DNA of 64,000 bases from Crotophaga sulcirostris (taxonomy: Eukaryota > Chordata > Aves > Cuculiformes > Crotophagidae). Both the position numbers and the translations under genes were made by a program. Under the pieces are notes generated by a model. That model was not told where the DNA came from. It did no database searches and saw only the letters and a program-made list of their open reading frames with translations. The stretch lies in NCBI GenBank assembly GCA_013397455.1, contig VYZB01000030.1, forward strand, positions 2,493,505 through 2,557,504. Reading direction: 5' to 3'. Below, in pieces: positions 48,741-61,500 of the stretch; within the stretch, counting starts at the first letter, position 1; the number at the start of each line of letters is the position of its first letter.

Positions 48741-49273
48741 TTTGTGGGACCCCAACTGGAGTTCTGTGTCCAATTGTGGGATCCCCAACCTAAGATGGCT
48801 ATGGAACTGTTGGAACGGGTCCAGAGGAGGGGCATGAGGTTTATCGGAGGGCTGGAGCACCTCTGCTATGAGGACAGGCCGAGAGAGTTGGGCATGTTCA
48901 GCCTGGGTACGAAAAGGCACCGGGGAGACCTTATGGCAGCCTCCCAGTACCTGAAGGGGCGGCTACAGGAAAGCTGAGGAGGGACTTTTTGCGAGGGCAA
49001 GTAGCGATAGGACTTGGGAATGGCTCTAAATTGGAACGGGGAAGATTTAGTTTAGACATCCGGAAGAAATTCTTCACAAAGAGGGTGGGGAGGCCCTGGC
49101 CCAGGTTGCCCAGGGAAGCTGTGGCTGCCCCCTCCCTGGAGGTGTTCAAGGCCAGGCTGGATGGGGCCTGGAGCAGCCTGGGCTGGTGGGAGGGGTCCCT
49201 GCCCATGGCAGGGGGATTGGAACTGAGTGGGCTTTAAGGTCCCTTCCAACCCAAACCATTCTATGATTCTATG
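48741..49273 (+). mobile_element. CR1 LINE 3' copy, about 0.53 kb, at the CpG-island edge
   Basis: Diagnostic blocks include acgggtccagaggaggggca, ggctggagcacctctgctat, agccttttcc-type ORF2 remnants, gcccagggaagctgtggctg and ctttaaggtcccttccaacc, with the end accattctatgattctatga. It is the same subfamily as the 16.1-16.8 kb copy, in the opposite orientation. Long frames on both strands here come from the repeat. Confidence 0.94.
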
Positions 49274-52200
49274 AAAAGTTCTTTCTGTTGTTGTTTCTGC
49301 GTTCACTGAGGAACCCCACAAAACTAGGCCCTGCAGAAAGCCTGAAGTGAGAGATAAGGGATACGAACATCCACTCTTGTCTCTAGATGGTGTTAGGATG
49401 GAAGAGTCTTAAAAAACTAAAAGCATTAATTATCTTACTGCCAATAACAATGGCAACAACAGTGAAATACAGACGCTTCCACCAAATGTGCTGATGTAAT
49501 GTGGAGGCATTTGGGAAAGCCGCTGGTAGTTGCTTCTCCCCCTGCATGGACGGGCTTAAAGTGAACCGTTGTATTCTGAAGTCCATTCCCTGGATGTTTG
49601 TCCAGACTTGTCCTATAATAGATGTCATTGCATAAGAGTTACAGGGAGTAAAGAGTGTGCCGAGTTTCTTTTCATTCTTCTGAGGAATCTGTGCTTGCAT
49701 CTTAACTGTGCCAGACTGTCTGTGTACACTGAAGAAAGAAGGGTGCAGCTTGGTAAACTGCCCTGTGAACTTTAGCGAGGGGGGGAAATAAAGAAGAAAC
49801 TATTCTCTTCCTCCTCCTGCTCCCAAGCAAATGAGTTTGTTTGTCTGATGTCATGTTAAATGATTTCTTTCACAGAGTACTAATCCTTTTCTGAACTGTG
49901 AATGATGGTAACTCAAGAATTGAGGAAGCAAATATGTCAATTCCTTCCTTAGTCTCTTTCCTGTCTCTCCTTTAACTTTTATAGCTTTGCTCTTTGCATT
50001 CTGCCTGGCTTATCTCATGCTGAGGTATCTACACCTGTTCTTTATTTTAATTATCACCTAATCTAGAACAAGGGCACTGGCTGTTTTCTGATCTATCGTA
50101 TTTGTTCAGGCCAAAATAACTGTGTTTGGCGAGGATTTTTGTTCCTTATGATGCTGAACATCAAAGCTGATGTCATATTAGTGACAAGTCCTTGTGTTTA
50201 CAACTTTCTTAACAGAGTAGAGGAAATTCTTCACTACTGAAGAAATTATCTCGTTTGTATTTCACGGGATACCTCTTAAAGTATTTCTTGTCTTAGAAAA
50301 CTCTGAATCATGTTAAAATAACAGCTTAAAATAAATTTAGTTCTCGACTAGTTATGAATTTATGACAAAAAGGAACAACTTTGTATGTTACACTTTTAAG
50401 AGTGTGATCTAATGTAAGTTTACATCTCCACTTCTTGTTACTTTATGGTCTCAGATGGCACATGCAAAACCTTATACAAATAGCTTGAAAGAGATAATGG
50501 CAACTTATCAGAAGGAGAGTAGCATTAACACAGACTACTGAAAAGTTGCTATGGTTACAGATAAAGGTAATCCCTGTTTCTGAGAAAGCTGTCCTTTTGT
50601 AACAGCTGTATTAATCAGTCTGATTTCTGAGACAATTGTAAGTATACAAACTTCTGGCTCCATTCTCTTGGCAGCTAATAGTTATGTAGCTTTTTTAACA
50701 TACTGAATGGGATATGACTTGCATTCAAGATACTTGATTTAAGCTACAAAGAGTATTATGGATTACATATAAATGTCCTTGGAGCATGCTGAATTCAGTG
50801 GAAACTAGTATACATTTTTTTCACCCAAGAGGTATCTGATATCAAAGAAAAGTATCTTTAAATGTCTAGGTCCGTTCTCAAGGACTCAGATGGATCGCTC
50901 GCTTCAGTCAATCACTGGAGTCCTTGCTGGTGCAGCTGTACAAGATATAATTCTATGTCCTGATTAAAGACCAAATCAAAACAAAAAAACCCCTAACCCC
51001 CAAAAAACAAAGCCTCAAACAACAAAACAAAATAACAAAAGAACCCCAAACAACAAAGAAACCGCCCAAACCAATGTGGCCACTGTTGAGAGTGATTGAG
51101 ACCTGTTAAGGATGTGCAGCTTTATAAGCCAGGAGATAATAGGGGAGTGGGCAAAAAGGCAATTCTCTTAATGGCCTATTCCCTGTGTAGAAGAAAGCAG
51201 CTGATATTCAACATGTGGATGAATTTTTAAGTTTTCAGGTTAGCTAAGCTTTAAGTGATTTGAGATAGCTGCTAAAACTTGCAGGGGAATGTGTTTGTCT
51301 GGTGCATCTGCATTGCTCTCCAGGCTACCAACCAGTCCTCTGATGAAGACCCCGTATTTACCACCTCTTTGTTGTTCCCAGACTTGATTGTTGCAGTGCT
51401 GCAGTACATCTCGGATTGAAAGCAACAAGAGAAATCTCAAAGGTCTTCAAGATTACTGCAGTCTCATCAGTTTGGTATGTTGTTCTCTCTAGACTACTGG
51501 AATAGCAAACTGAATTCTTTGTATGCAGGGGCCTCCTTAGTTACTTCCAAGGATACTGACTTTTCTAGGCACTTGGCTTTTCATCAGCAACTTAATTCTC
51601 AGGAAGTAATACACTACTAAGAACTACGGGTTTCATAGTTGTGCTGGGTTATGTAGCAAGTTGTTTTTCTGGTAGTGGTGTTCGTAGCAGGACAATGAAC
51701 CTGTGCTCAAGGACCTTCAGTCAACATACACTCTGAACTTTTACAGACTTTTAAAAGTAAAGCCGGGCTGGAAAAGAGCTATTGCTATTTGTCTTTCTAG
51801 AGACTGCATACTGGTGCACTGAAGAATGTATAAGAATATGAAAAGGAAAGTTTCTTTCATTGCGCAGGGAATTCTCCCCTGCCCTATACATACTTAGGCA
51901 TGGCCTTCATCTAGTTTATGTTGTTTAGGTTTGATAAAAGATGATTACTAATGTCTCAAAATCATTTCTCAAATGCCAAAGTTCTGAAATTCCTATAGTA
52001 ATGTGCTTTTAAAATTGATAAACTTGTATTTCCAAAAATCTCATATATGAGAACTATTGTTTATAGTAGAGGATTGCAGCATCAGAGGGTGTGAAAGGAA
52101 TGAGAAGCTAAATATTACTTTTAAAGCCGTCTCTAATAATAAAGGTAAAAGTCAGAGCTTAATTGTTTAAAAATAATAAATAAAAAATTAGGCACATGCT

Positions 52201-54970
52201 GTAGTGCTGACATAATTGACAACCAGAGGGTAAAGTCCTTTTCTGCAATGCAAGTTCAGTGTGTGTATGCTGCAGTTCGGTTGCTTTGCTACTTATTAAC
52301 GTGTACAGAATCCAGGAGCTACAATATATTCAAGGCTGTGGAAAAAACAGGTGCACATTCGTGAAGAAAGCTCTTGTGATTCATGCTGATCTATTGGGAA
52401 CTGGACAGCGAGTAACCACCTCTTCGTCCATGTAGCTTTTGATCGCTACTATTCTGGTCTGTTTGAACTGGTCACTTAAAGATGAAAGGCTCTGTTCTTG
52501 ATCTCGAGCTGTCAAGTCCTCCAAACTTGCTGTCTTCTGTGTATATGAGACTGTAGAACAAATGGCCTTTAGCTATTCCATGATTACAATAGGCAAATGA
52601 GAGTCAGGTGCTTTCTCTTGTTACTGTCCTCAGAGCAAAGTTCAGTGGCAGCAAACTGAATCTTTCTGACTCTGCTGTCAAAGCTTCCCTGTTTAATGTA
52701 CTTGGAGCTGCAGTCTGCTGGTTTGTTTTTTTCTGTGTTGCTACAGATAGTGTAAGAATAACAGAGGCATAACTTGAGCCTGGAACTTAAAATGGTGCTC
52801 TACATTTTCTCCAAATTGTCTGTGTTTACAAGGAAGATAGGTGTCTTGTTTACAGAAACTTAACATATAAATTAGACTTTTTAATATCTAGTTACTCTAG
52901 GTCTCCTTCAGCATGGGATAATAATTGAATGGCAATTTTTTTATGTCTGGATTCCCAGCATCCAGCTACAGATGTATTTACCCATGATTTCCCATCCAGT
53001 AAGGTAGCGTCAGCTGTGAACGCAGTTTCAGTATCTTGCTTTACAGACTCTTTGGGAGTCTTTTACTTCTGTGAGAATAGGAAATTACTCATGTGGCATT
53101 CTTAGTATGGTGGTTTTCTTGGTTTTAAATGAGATAAGGTAGGCAAATCTAGGAGGGCACTGTGCTGAATGGAGGAGAATCGGCTTTGCCATTCACCTCA
53201 TGCTCTGGGTAAGCCATATTGCTTCTCAGAAGCTGGCCAAACTTCTGCCAGATCAGTGACTCGGAGGCAGGTGGAAGGAACTGATGAGCCCCAGAGCTAG
53301 TCTAAGGGAGTGGGCCAGACTGCATAACTGGGAGGCGAAAAGTGGGGAGAAAAAGGAATGAAACTTCTCCCTTGTAGTGATAAGGAGTTGTTAATTGCCT
53401 GTATATAAGCTGAAGTGTGGGCTGTTTGATGATAAAAATATTTTTTCATCGTGGCAGTTGTGAGGTGACTAGACTTCTGTGGAAGCTGGAGAGTGTTGAG
53501 GTAGTGTGTGTGGCATGTTTTTTTTTTTCCTTCCCCTTTTGAAAGTATCCAAACAATAACATTGATTTAGGGTTGTTGTGCCCTCTTCTAGCACTAGGCA
53601 GTTTGGTTGATAAGGTTTGTGACTTTTGCTGTTGTTTTTGTGGGCCTAAAGTTAATGTGCTCTAAATTGAAGCTTTTCAAGATCGGTTACTGAGATACTT
53701 GCAGAACGCTCTACTGGTATGTTTTATTTGCATGAACTATGTTCTTGGTTTTGATTGCTTAGATAACGTTTGGTCAAAAGTGTCACGTAAGTATGGCCTC
53801 ACAGTTATCCTCAGGGGACCTGATTAACTTCTTGCAGTACTGACTTGTGCAGGGCACTGATTTCGGGTGCAAGGGCTGGTTTTCTTCAGGTTGTATTTTA
53901 GGTTCTTTAGGGGAAGTTATGTAAATCTTGTTAATTCTGTTCTTGTATTGTTTCATTCTTATTAACTTATATCTGAACAAATTGCCACTTTTCAGTCTTG
54001 TTTGTATTTGTGGTGTGATAGGTTGCTTTAAAATAGAAGGTAACGCAAAATGTGCTATTTGACTGTTTTGGAGGAATTAAATGTCCTTCCTGAAGGTATT
54101 TTTTATGCTCTCTTTGGTGTAGGTATCACAGCTGAAGAGCATACTTAGCTGTAAGTATATTTTCCTGACATTAGGTGGTATTTGCAGTGAAGTAGTATCT
54201 TAAACTGTCTCAGACTTAATTAATCTGCATTAGGACTGTTAAAACAGATACCTGTTTTGTGATGTAGGTGGTAGGAGAGGGCAGGCTGCTCCAGTGCTGA
54301 CTAGAGGAAAGTTGAGAAGAACCAGAAACAAGTTCTCCTTTTTTTTTTTTTCTCCCCTGCACCTACAAAACCAACCCAAATGTGCTTATGTTGACAGGTG
54401 TTAGGTCTCCCTCTATGTTTATATTTTAGTTGTTTTACACTAAATGCATGAAAATGTTTTGTATAAGGCAGCCTTGCTAACCAGGTAAGTCTTGTGTAAT
54501 GATGATGATACTTTGTGGGTGCAGGAGAGAACACTCACTGTGTCTGGCTCTTCCTGGTGTTGCTTGTTTGGAACGGAGCATGGTTTTTCTCAAACGAGGT
54601 GTCATATCTGCAGTTGTGAAATATTTATTAAGCCTTGCTTTGTTTTTGCACTTCTTGCGTGTTCCAGGCTTTTCCCTTGATAGATGGGTAGGGAACCGCA
54701 CCAGTGTTTGCAGTGAGGACAAAAACACTTTCTGTGTGAACGGCAGGTCTGTGGTGTGAGGAGGAAGCTGTGCCCAAGAATAGAACATGAATAGAACCTT
54801 GCAAATCTGTTCAGTCAAGTGAAGCCTGAATAAGCGTGAAAAGTTTGTGGCAGGAGCCATGGTACTGTGTGAGATGGAGAGAGGCACTTCCTGCGGAGCT
54901 CCTCTTCTGCTGACTCATGCTTTAAACTGGGAGAAGTCTTAGGAATTGGCGACCCGTTGCTTTTCTAGCC
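49274..54970 (+). other. Presumed first intron of ZFAND6 (non-coding)
   Basis: This is AT-rich sequence between the two CpG islands. It has an A/C-rich simple stretch at 50.97-51.07 kb and T runs at 53.52 and 54.34 kb. No coding exon is recognised. Confidence 0.5.
50968..51070. repeat. A/C-rich simple-sequence stretch
   Basis: About 100 bases are almost devoid of G and T and made of units such as caaaa, aaccc and caacaaa. It is low-complexity and has no coding potential. Confidence 0.85.
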
Positions 54971-54984
54971 GGGGTCACTCATTT

Positions 54985-55460
54985 ATATCCCAGGGTAACT
55001 CCAGTCGCTCTCGGAGTGGTTGGGCTCGGACCCCACAGCTAATTTTATCCTGTGCGCAGGGCTGAGCTGTGGCTGGGTGTGTGAGCGCGGGGGGAGAAGG
55101 CATCCCAGCCTGCTGGGCACTTGCTGCTGCCACCCTTCCCCGGGCCGGGGGAGCAGCGCTGGGTGCCCCGGTGCCACCGGGACAGCAGAGCCGGAGCTGG
55201 CCCGGGGCCACGCGTTGCCGGAGGAGGCGGCTTGTCCCCGCCGGCAACGGGGCGCTGGCCCTTTAAGAACCGGGGCCCTCTGCCTTGCCCGGCCCAACCT
55301 GCTGGCGAGGAAAAGTTCTTTAAATAATGGATACGCCGCTCCGCCAATAAGCGAGCGGAGCCGGGCTGTCGGGGCGGGGCTCCCTACACCTCGGCCAATA
55401 GGATCGGGGGGCGGGGCTCCGCGCCCAGGCTCGGCTGCGCCGAAGCAGCTCCAAGTGAAG
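54985..55460 (+). promoter_or_regulatory. Second CpG island with CCAAT and GC boxes
   Basis: This GC-rich island contains CCAAT boxes at 55344-55348 and 55395-55399 and GC boxes at 55371-55380 and 55407-55416. A TTTAAATAATGG element lies at 55319-55330. The order favours plus-strand transcription starting near 55430-55460. A possible weak donor (gttg/gtagga) lies at 55505. It may be an alternative ZFAND6 promoter or the promoter of an unannotated transcript; minus-strand or bidirectional use is not excluded. Open frames across it reflect GC bias. Confidence 0.6.
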
Positions 55461-55509
55461 TTAATCTGGGGTGAAGCAAACAGAAAATTGTGGAGATTTC
55501 GTTGGTAGG

Positions 55510-58500
55510 AATTTTCCGGTTCTAATCGCGTCGTGTGGTGGTGTTTAGCCCTTCGGGGCGGTGCAGTTCACGTGCGTGGGGCTTTTTGTCATTGTTTCGC
55601 TTCCTAATGATGGCAGAATATTAACATTTATGCAGGGAAGCAGAACAAAAGGGCTCTTTAGACAGGAAATAAGGTGTTGAGAGGCTCAAACTTGACCGAG
55701 TTTCTTTTGTCATTTGTTGGCTCGCACCGGGTTTTTTGCCGTGGAAGGACTGAGTCGTTCCACCTGATCTCATGGAGAAACCTTAATTCTAAAATAGCAA
55801 GGATTATACTGCTGTTTTGGAGTTACACAATGTTACAGGAAGAGAGCTCGATTTTAACTCTAACTTCTCTGATTCTGATGGGATTTGAGCTAACTAATTA
55901 TGACAGCTGCCATGGGCTTATTCAGTGATAGCATTTGCTCCAGGTCATTTGTCTTAAATTGTCTTTTGTTGTATCACTGAAGGCTGCCGTGCTGTTGTCT
56001 GTGTATTCGTTCTAGATGAGATGAACATCTTGCTAGTCTTCAGCATTTAGAACAAAGATACGTAAAAATTATGTAAAACATTGCAATTTTTCTCTTATTT
56101 TTTAATCAGTTTTGCAGAATAGCTGGGTCTATCAGAGCTCCGATTACAAATACAGGCAGGAAAATTAACTGTTACTGCCCTGTGTTGCCGCTTCCTTTAA
56201 GCCCTCCTAAAGTGTGTGTGGGGGGGATTTTTTTTCTTTGGAATTGGTCAGAATCTCTTTTGAATCCTGTATTGCCTGATGATAGCAGATGTTTTCTTTA
56301 AGGGAAGATTATTTTCAGTTTCGGTACCAGGTTTATCATATATGGTATTTTTAGTGACACTTTCTGCATCTGAAAGGTCCTCAGGAACAGGAAAAGTACG
56401 ATTTGCCATGGGTGCCATGGGATAGGGTGAGAGGGAGGAGAGCAGGAAGTGGCGAGTCAGGAAGCAGAGGGATCTAATGAGAATGAAGACTTTCTTCTAA
56501 TTTTCATCCTTTCTGTATCTTTGACGAATATGTTAGATGAGGCCACATACAGAACAATGCTTTCAGAATGGTGAATGTATTTTCTTACTTCCCTAAATAT
56601 TTCCTCATTTTTATGAAACACTTGTGTCTGTATACAGCTGCTCCTGGGAACTGGGAAGAAATACTTGCAGCCCTAATACTTGTTGAGTCTAAGGAGTTGG
56701 ATGGGATTTGTATCATTAGTCAAGATGATAAACGAATGGATGTGAAAATTGAGCAACAGTCATCCAGATGACAGTGTAAAGCAGTTGCTTAGACTTTTAC
56801 TGAATGTAAATGAGTGTGGTTATTAAAGTACACTTTATTCTTTCAGTTTTACATTGAGCCATTTTGTTTTCTACCAAAATGCTGAGGATGGATTACTGAT
56901 ATATAAGTCATTGTCTTGACACACTGGCATCTTGCCATGCTCCAGTGGCTTATAGGTCTGAATTACTAATTCATGCCTGCTAGCTGTTTTTTATCTGTTT
57001 ATAGCATTTTTTAGTGTGCTAGATTGTATTTAAACCCTGGAAATACTACTTTAGAATGAGCAGTGATTATGTGTGGTCATTTTGCTGAATGGTGGGCCAG
57101 TTCTTACGTGTCAGGGGAGATACTTAAGACTGAGATGTGTAAGTGTTTAAATACCTGGATTTTAACTAATTTCTTAACTTACAAATGATGGTAGGCCTAG
57201 GCCAAGTGGCTGGGTCAGATATGAGAAGTGAGGGCAAGAAGAATATTATAGTTTGCTATAAATTCTCTAAACTTATGAGTATGTGTATTAGACTTGCTTA
57301 AACAAAAGGAAGTAAATTTAAGTATTTGTGTGCTATTAAATACTACATTTAGCCAAAAGCTGGTTTTGCTTAGGACAGGAGAAAAATTGAATACATGAGG
57401 CAACTTGGTGATTGAGTAGCCATTCTTCTCTGGTCCCCTCTACCCCTCAACTTAGTTGGGAAAGATTTATTATCTGAGACCAATTTTCCTGATTTATTCA
57501 ACACAGAAGTTAAATGCTCAACTCTCTCACCACGTGTATACAATTCTAATGCAGGCTGTTTGTAGAAAGCAAATCTGCCCTAAAGGATAAACACACCACT
57601 TTGCTGGCACAGCTGTACAACTTCTGTATTCAGGCTACAGCAAATGTTTCTTGCCTGCATTCAAAGCCGTTGCTGGCAGGACCCGTTGTTGTCCCCGCAC
57701 GGCGATTGGTTGTTCCAGCATTTCTTGTTCATAAAACCTTCTCCTGCACATGCTCCATCTGCAGATCTTAAACACTGTGAATGTGTTGTGTGCTGTGGGA
57801 TTTATGTGTCTGCTTCTTGTGCCAGGATGGAATATACATCTCTGTGAATAAGAGATTCTTAAAGTGATTGTAAACTGAGTATAAAATGCAGGACCAAATT
57901 TTATTTCTGCCATTTGAGACAAAGGGGATCTGTGCTCTGCAGTCCACCAGCTGCTGGTGGTGCTTCCAGTGTTGCCAAGTGGGTGGCCCACCATGTGCTG
58001 GGGTGGTAACCCTGCACTCTGGTTTTGTTTAATGCTTCTTAGGGCTGCACACCTCCTATGGGATAATCTTTGTAAAACGGGCCGGGAGCCCAAGGGTGGG
58101 CAGGCGTCCATCCTGCAACAGTGACCTGGGCTTCGGATCCCTGCTTGTTGAGTGCCCTCTGCTATGAGCAGCAGCCTCCTGCTGTGTTTCCAGCAGTGTG
58201 GGTCGTGTGAGCACTGGAGGCCAAGTCGACTGGGCTAACCTAAATTGTTTAAAATTAGTGGCTCGAGCCAACCCAACTGGCTCTTTTCCCCTCCTCTTCT
58301 TCCTTCTGTTTCCCAAGTGGTTAAGTGATCATTTCTACTAATTGCTGTGTGCCCTAGGCAGAAAGGAGTGGGGGAGAGGAATAATGTCGACCTAGAGAGT
58401 TTTAGCAATATCCAAAAAAGGGACATCTCCAGATAGTTTTAGGCATGGGGTTAGACCTGTATATAGTTTGCTTGCAGTTTCTGGGAAGGTCGACGTGAAG

Positions 58501-61500
58501 GATGGGCTGTTGCAGTGGGAAGATTGGTGCTGGAGGACCAGCCCTCTTCTGCAGATGCAGGGACTCCTCACCGAGATAGTTGGCCTCCTGTGGTGTGAAG
58601 CTCACTTTGGGTGGGGCGGATGATCTGGCGGGTGATGTTTATGCTGTAAAAGGTTTTGTGAAAATAAGCAGTTAATTACACATGGCCTACAAAGGAATAA
58701 AAATAGCTTGGATCTGTTCTTGCTTTAAAATCTATTTAACAGAGGCATGAAATGGGATTTTTAAACCTGCCTAATTTTTTTTACCTTTAGAAATATCAGG
58801 AACATTAAGTCCTTCTTCCCTGTTCTTCCTCAGTGTCTCAGATGTGTCATAAGCCTTTAATTGAAGGGGTGGGGTGATATATTTTTAACAGATCCCTTCT
58901 TCCAACTGTGTTTATAGGGCTTTTCAGCTAAATAGAGATTAGCAAAAACAAAGCTTTGACAGTGCAAAATTAATTTCTCCTTGATCAGGTTGTGTTTTCT
59001 TGTTCATCCTTCAGTTGTGGACAGGAACTGAGTTTTTTATTTGAAAAGTAACTTTTTTAGCTACTAAATTATGCATTAAGAGTTAAATCAGTTAAATCCT
59101 AACTTGATCCATATTCTGCTCCATTTAGATCAACTGAAGACAATCTTTTGAGTATAACTTAGACAAATGAATGTTCACGTTTTAGTGTTTCCTAAAAATA
59201 GCTCCTTTTTAAGCAACAGTTTTATTAAATGCACAGCTCTTCCTTTAACTTAATGGTTCAGCAATCTTGTGGAAACCGAAACCATCTCCGCACTGAAGAC
59301 CACCCCTACTCAACCATTGTGCCCTGTCAGGATGCGTTTGTATCACATGACTCTAACCTTCAGGACATGGTATTTGTCAGGCTGAACCATAATAATCCTG
59401 CCTCTGGAGAACTAAACTATAAACAATGTGGCTGACTTGGCAAGCCCTGGCAACCACCTGAACATTTTAACTGGCCCGGGGTCTAAGGCAACACTGTACT
59501 GGGGTGTGCTGTAATTTGTGATGCTGATACATTTTTATTGATCTGAAGGATTAGGGTCACAAATATAATCTTAGTAATCAAATTGAAGTAGGAGTTTACT
59601 AGCAGTATTTTTTATGGACAGAAGTGAGATGCTTTCAGCTTGTTTAAATGTTTTGCCTTGGGTGTGTTTTTTTTTTTTAAACAAGGACTGAAGTTTTCAC
59701 CGTGAACCTGATCAAGTCAGGATGTCAGACAGTTTTTGTGTGTTTGACACTGAATATAATTGGGCTGATGAAAGCAGAATGTTGCATGGGAAAGGCAGAT
59801 ATATTCCACTTAAGGGTGTAAATTGTATTTGGAGGCAAGAGGCAGGAGAGAACCACTGATTCTGCAGGCAGAAATGTAGAGTTTCTGTACTAAATTGGTC
59901 ATATTCATGCCTTTCTATGGAAAACACTATCTTTGAGTTAGATTGTCAGAAGCAAGCATTTAATGAGTTGATGGTCATGCTGTTTTTGAGGATGGGGTGG
60001 CAGAGGAAATAATCAGACGGCAAAGAAAGATAAAATTGTTTCTCTACTACCCCCTGTATGAATTTAAGAAGTTTTTTCTAAAATAATACATAGAATCAGA
60101 GTCTTAATGCAATGGGATGTTATATAGCACAATGTTTTCTGTGCAACAGAATGACCTTTGGAAACTGCACCATTATTAAGGTAGGGGCAAAATAAGTGGC
60201 TATGTTTTGAGTATTAAACCTAAACATTTGGAGGTTGTTCTTCCTGCCTAGTTCCTTCAGAATCGGGTAAGAAGCTTACAGTGTAGCTGTTGTTGCTGAT
60301 GCAGGGGAGTTTTCCAAGTGAAATTCACCAAACTTCTTATGTTGGATTACGGTATCCAAATATCATGCTAGTACGAGGTACTGTTGCATATTGCTGTTAA
60401 GTCCTTGAATAAACTGATTTTGTAGGTATTAATTAGGATTAGTTGTCAAACAAGTGTTATTGACCTGGTGAGAAGTAACTAGAAAAGTGTTTAGTGTTTT
60501 ATGATATCAAAACCATTTGATTACTAACTTGCAAAAAAGAAAGAAAAAAATGTTGTCAATATGGAAGGACTTACCTGGAATGTTTTTTAGAGAAGAGACT
60601 TTAGAATTGCTCAATAGGATTGTTTTGAATATCAGTATTTTCATGGGATTTGTTTAGAACATCCTGGGAGAGGAGGAAGACGGCATGAGTAACAATAGGT
60701 CAAGGTAAGTGTATTATTAGTTACATAACAAACACATTGTCAGCTGAGTGTGACAAATCAAGGGCTGAGACCAGTGCTGAGATCAAGGAGTATTTGATTT
60801 GTTGTGGACTGGCCTGGCAGCTATGCATGAAATTTTTACCTTCCTAAGAAGTCTGGTCAAACTTGACTTAGTGCTTTGATTGTGATTTTAACATCCTGTG
60901 CATAGCAGTGGAGTAATTGACTGGGTTAAAACTTTGTTTTGACAACAACAGCAACAAAAAAAATCTAATGTAACTCTCAGATCACTTAGTTGTTTGTGTT
61001 GCCTTCCTGCATTTGCTTTTCTCTGCCTTGGTGTCTGTGAAACTTTCAACTTTCCTGTGGCCTCCTACTGCAAGAATTAGCTTGTTATTCTGCAATGTCA
61101 TAATGTGACTGACGGTCTTAAGTTTATACCTAGTCATTCTGTATATAAATAAATCCCTGATTAGTTGCTACCTACTTATCTTTCTATCTTCTACCTCAGA
61201 TCCCCCACTGCACAATCGGAATGCTTGAAATATCAGTCTGCTGTGTTAAGGAAGGTCTCTGTCTGTGTTATAGCTCTGACACCTTGATTTCTCAGGTTGT
61301 CAAAGCCTGAGATGAGGAATTTATTGGCCTTATAGCTCTATCTGGTGAGGTTACGCAGGGTGTCCTGTACAGTGGAAACTAAATGCGTGTTGCGCTATTG
61401 CTGAGTTAACTTAAGCAGCATCAAGTTAGTTGTTAAATTGGGAAATTTGAAACCCAGGGTTATGTGTTAAAATTAGTGATTTTTATTAACGTAAAGGATA

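Noticed and set aside
48033..48977. Long GC-rich open frames on both strands (up to 221 codons)
   Set aside because: Low-complexity Pro/Gly/Arg/Ala composition on both strands at once is expected from CpG-island base bias plus a CR1 copy, not from a protein-coding gene.
54975..55508. Open frames of 90-162 codons across the second CpG island
   Set aside because: Overlapping frames on both strands with GC-driven composition, no family resemblance, and promoter boxes inside the frames.
57635..58111. Minus-strand open frame of 158 codons
   Set aside because: It is the longest frame in an otherwise AT-rich region, but its composition looks random and I recognise no domain. No good Kozak context or poly(A) signal ties it to a transcript.
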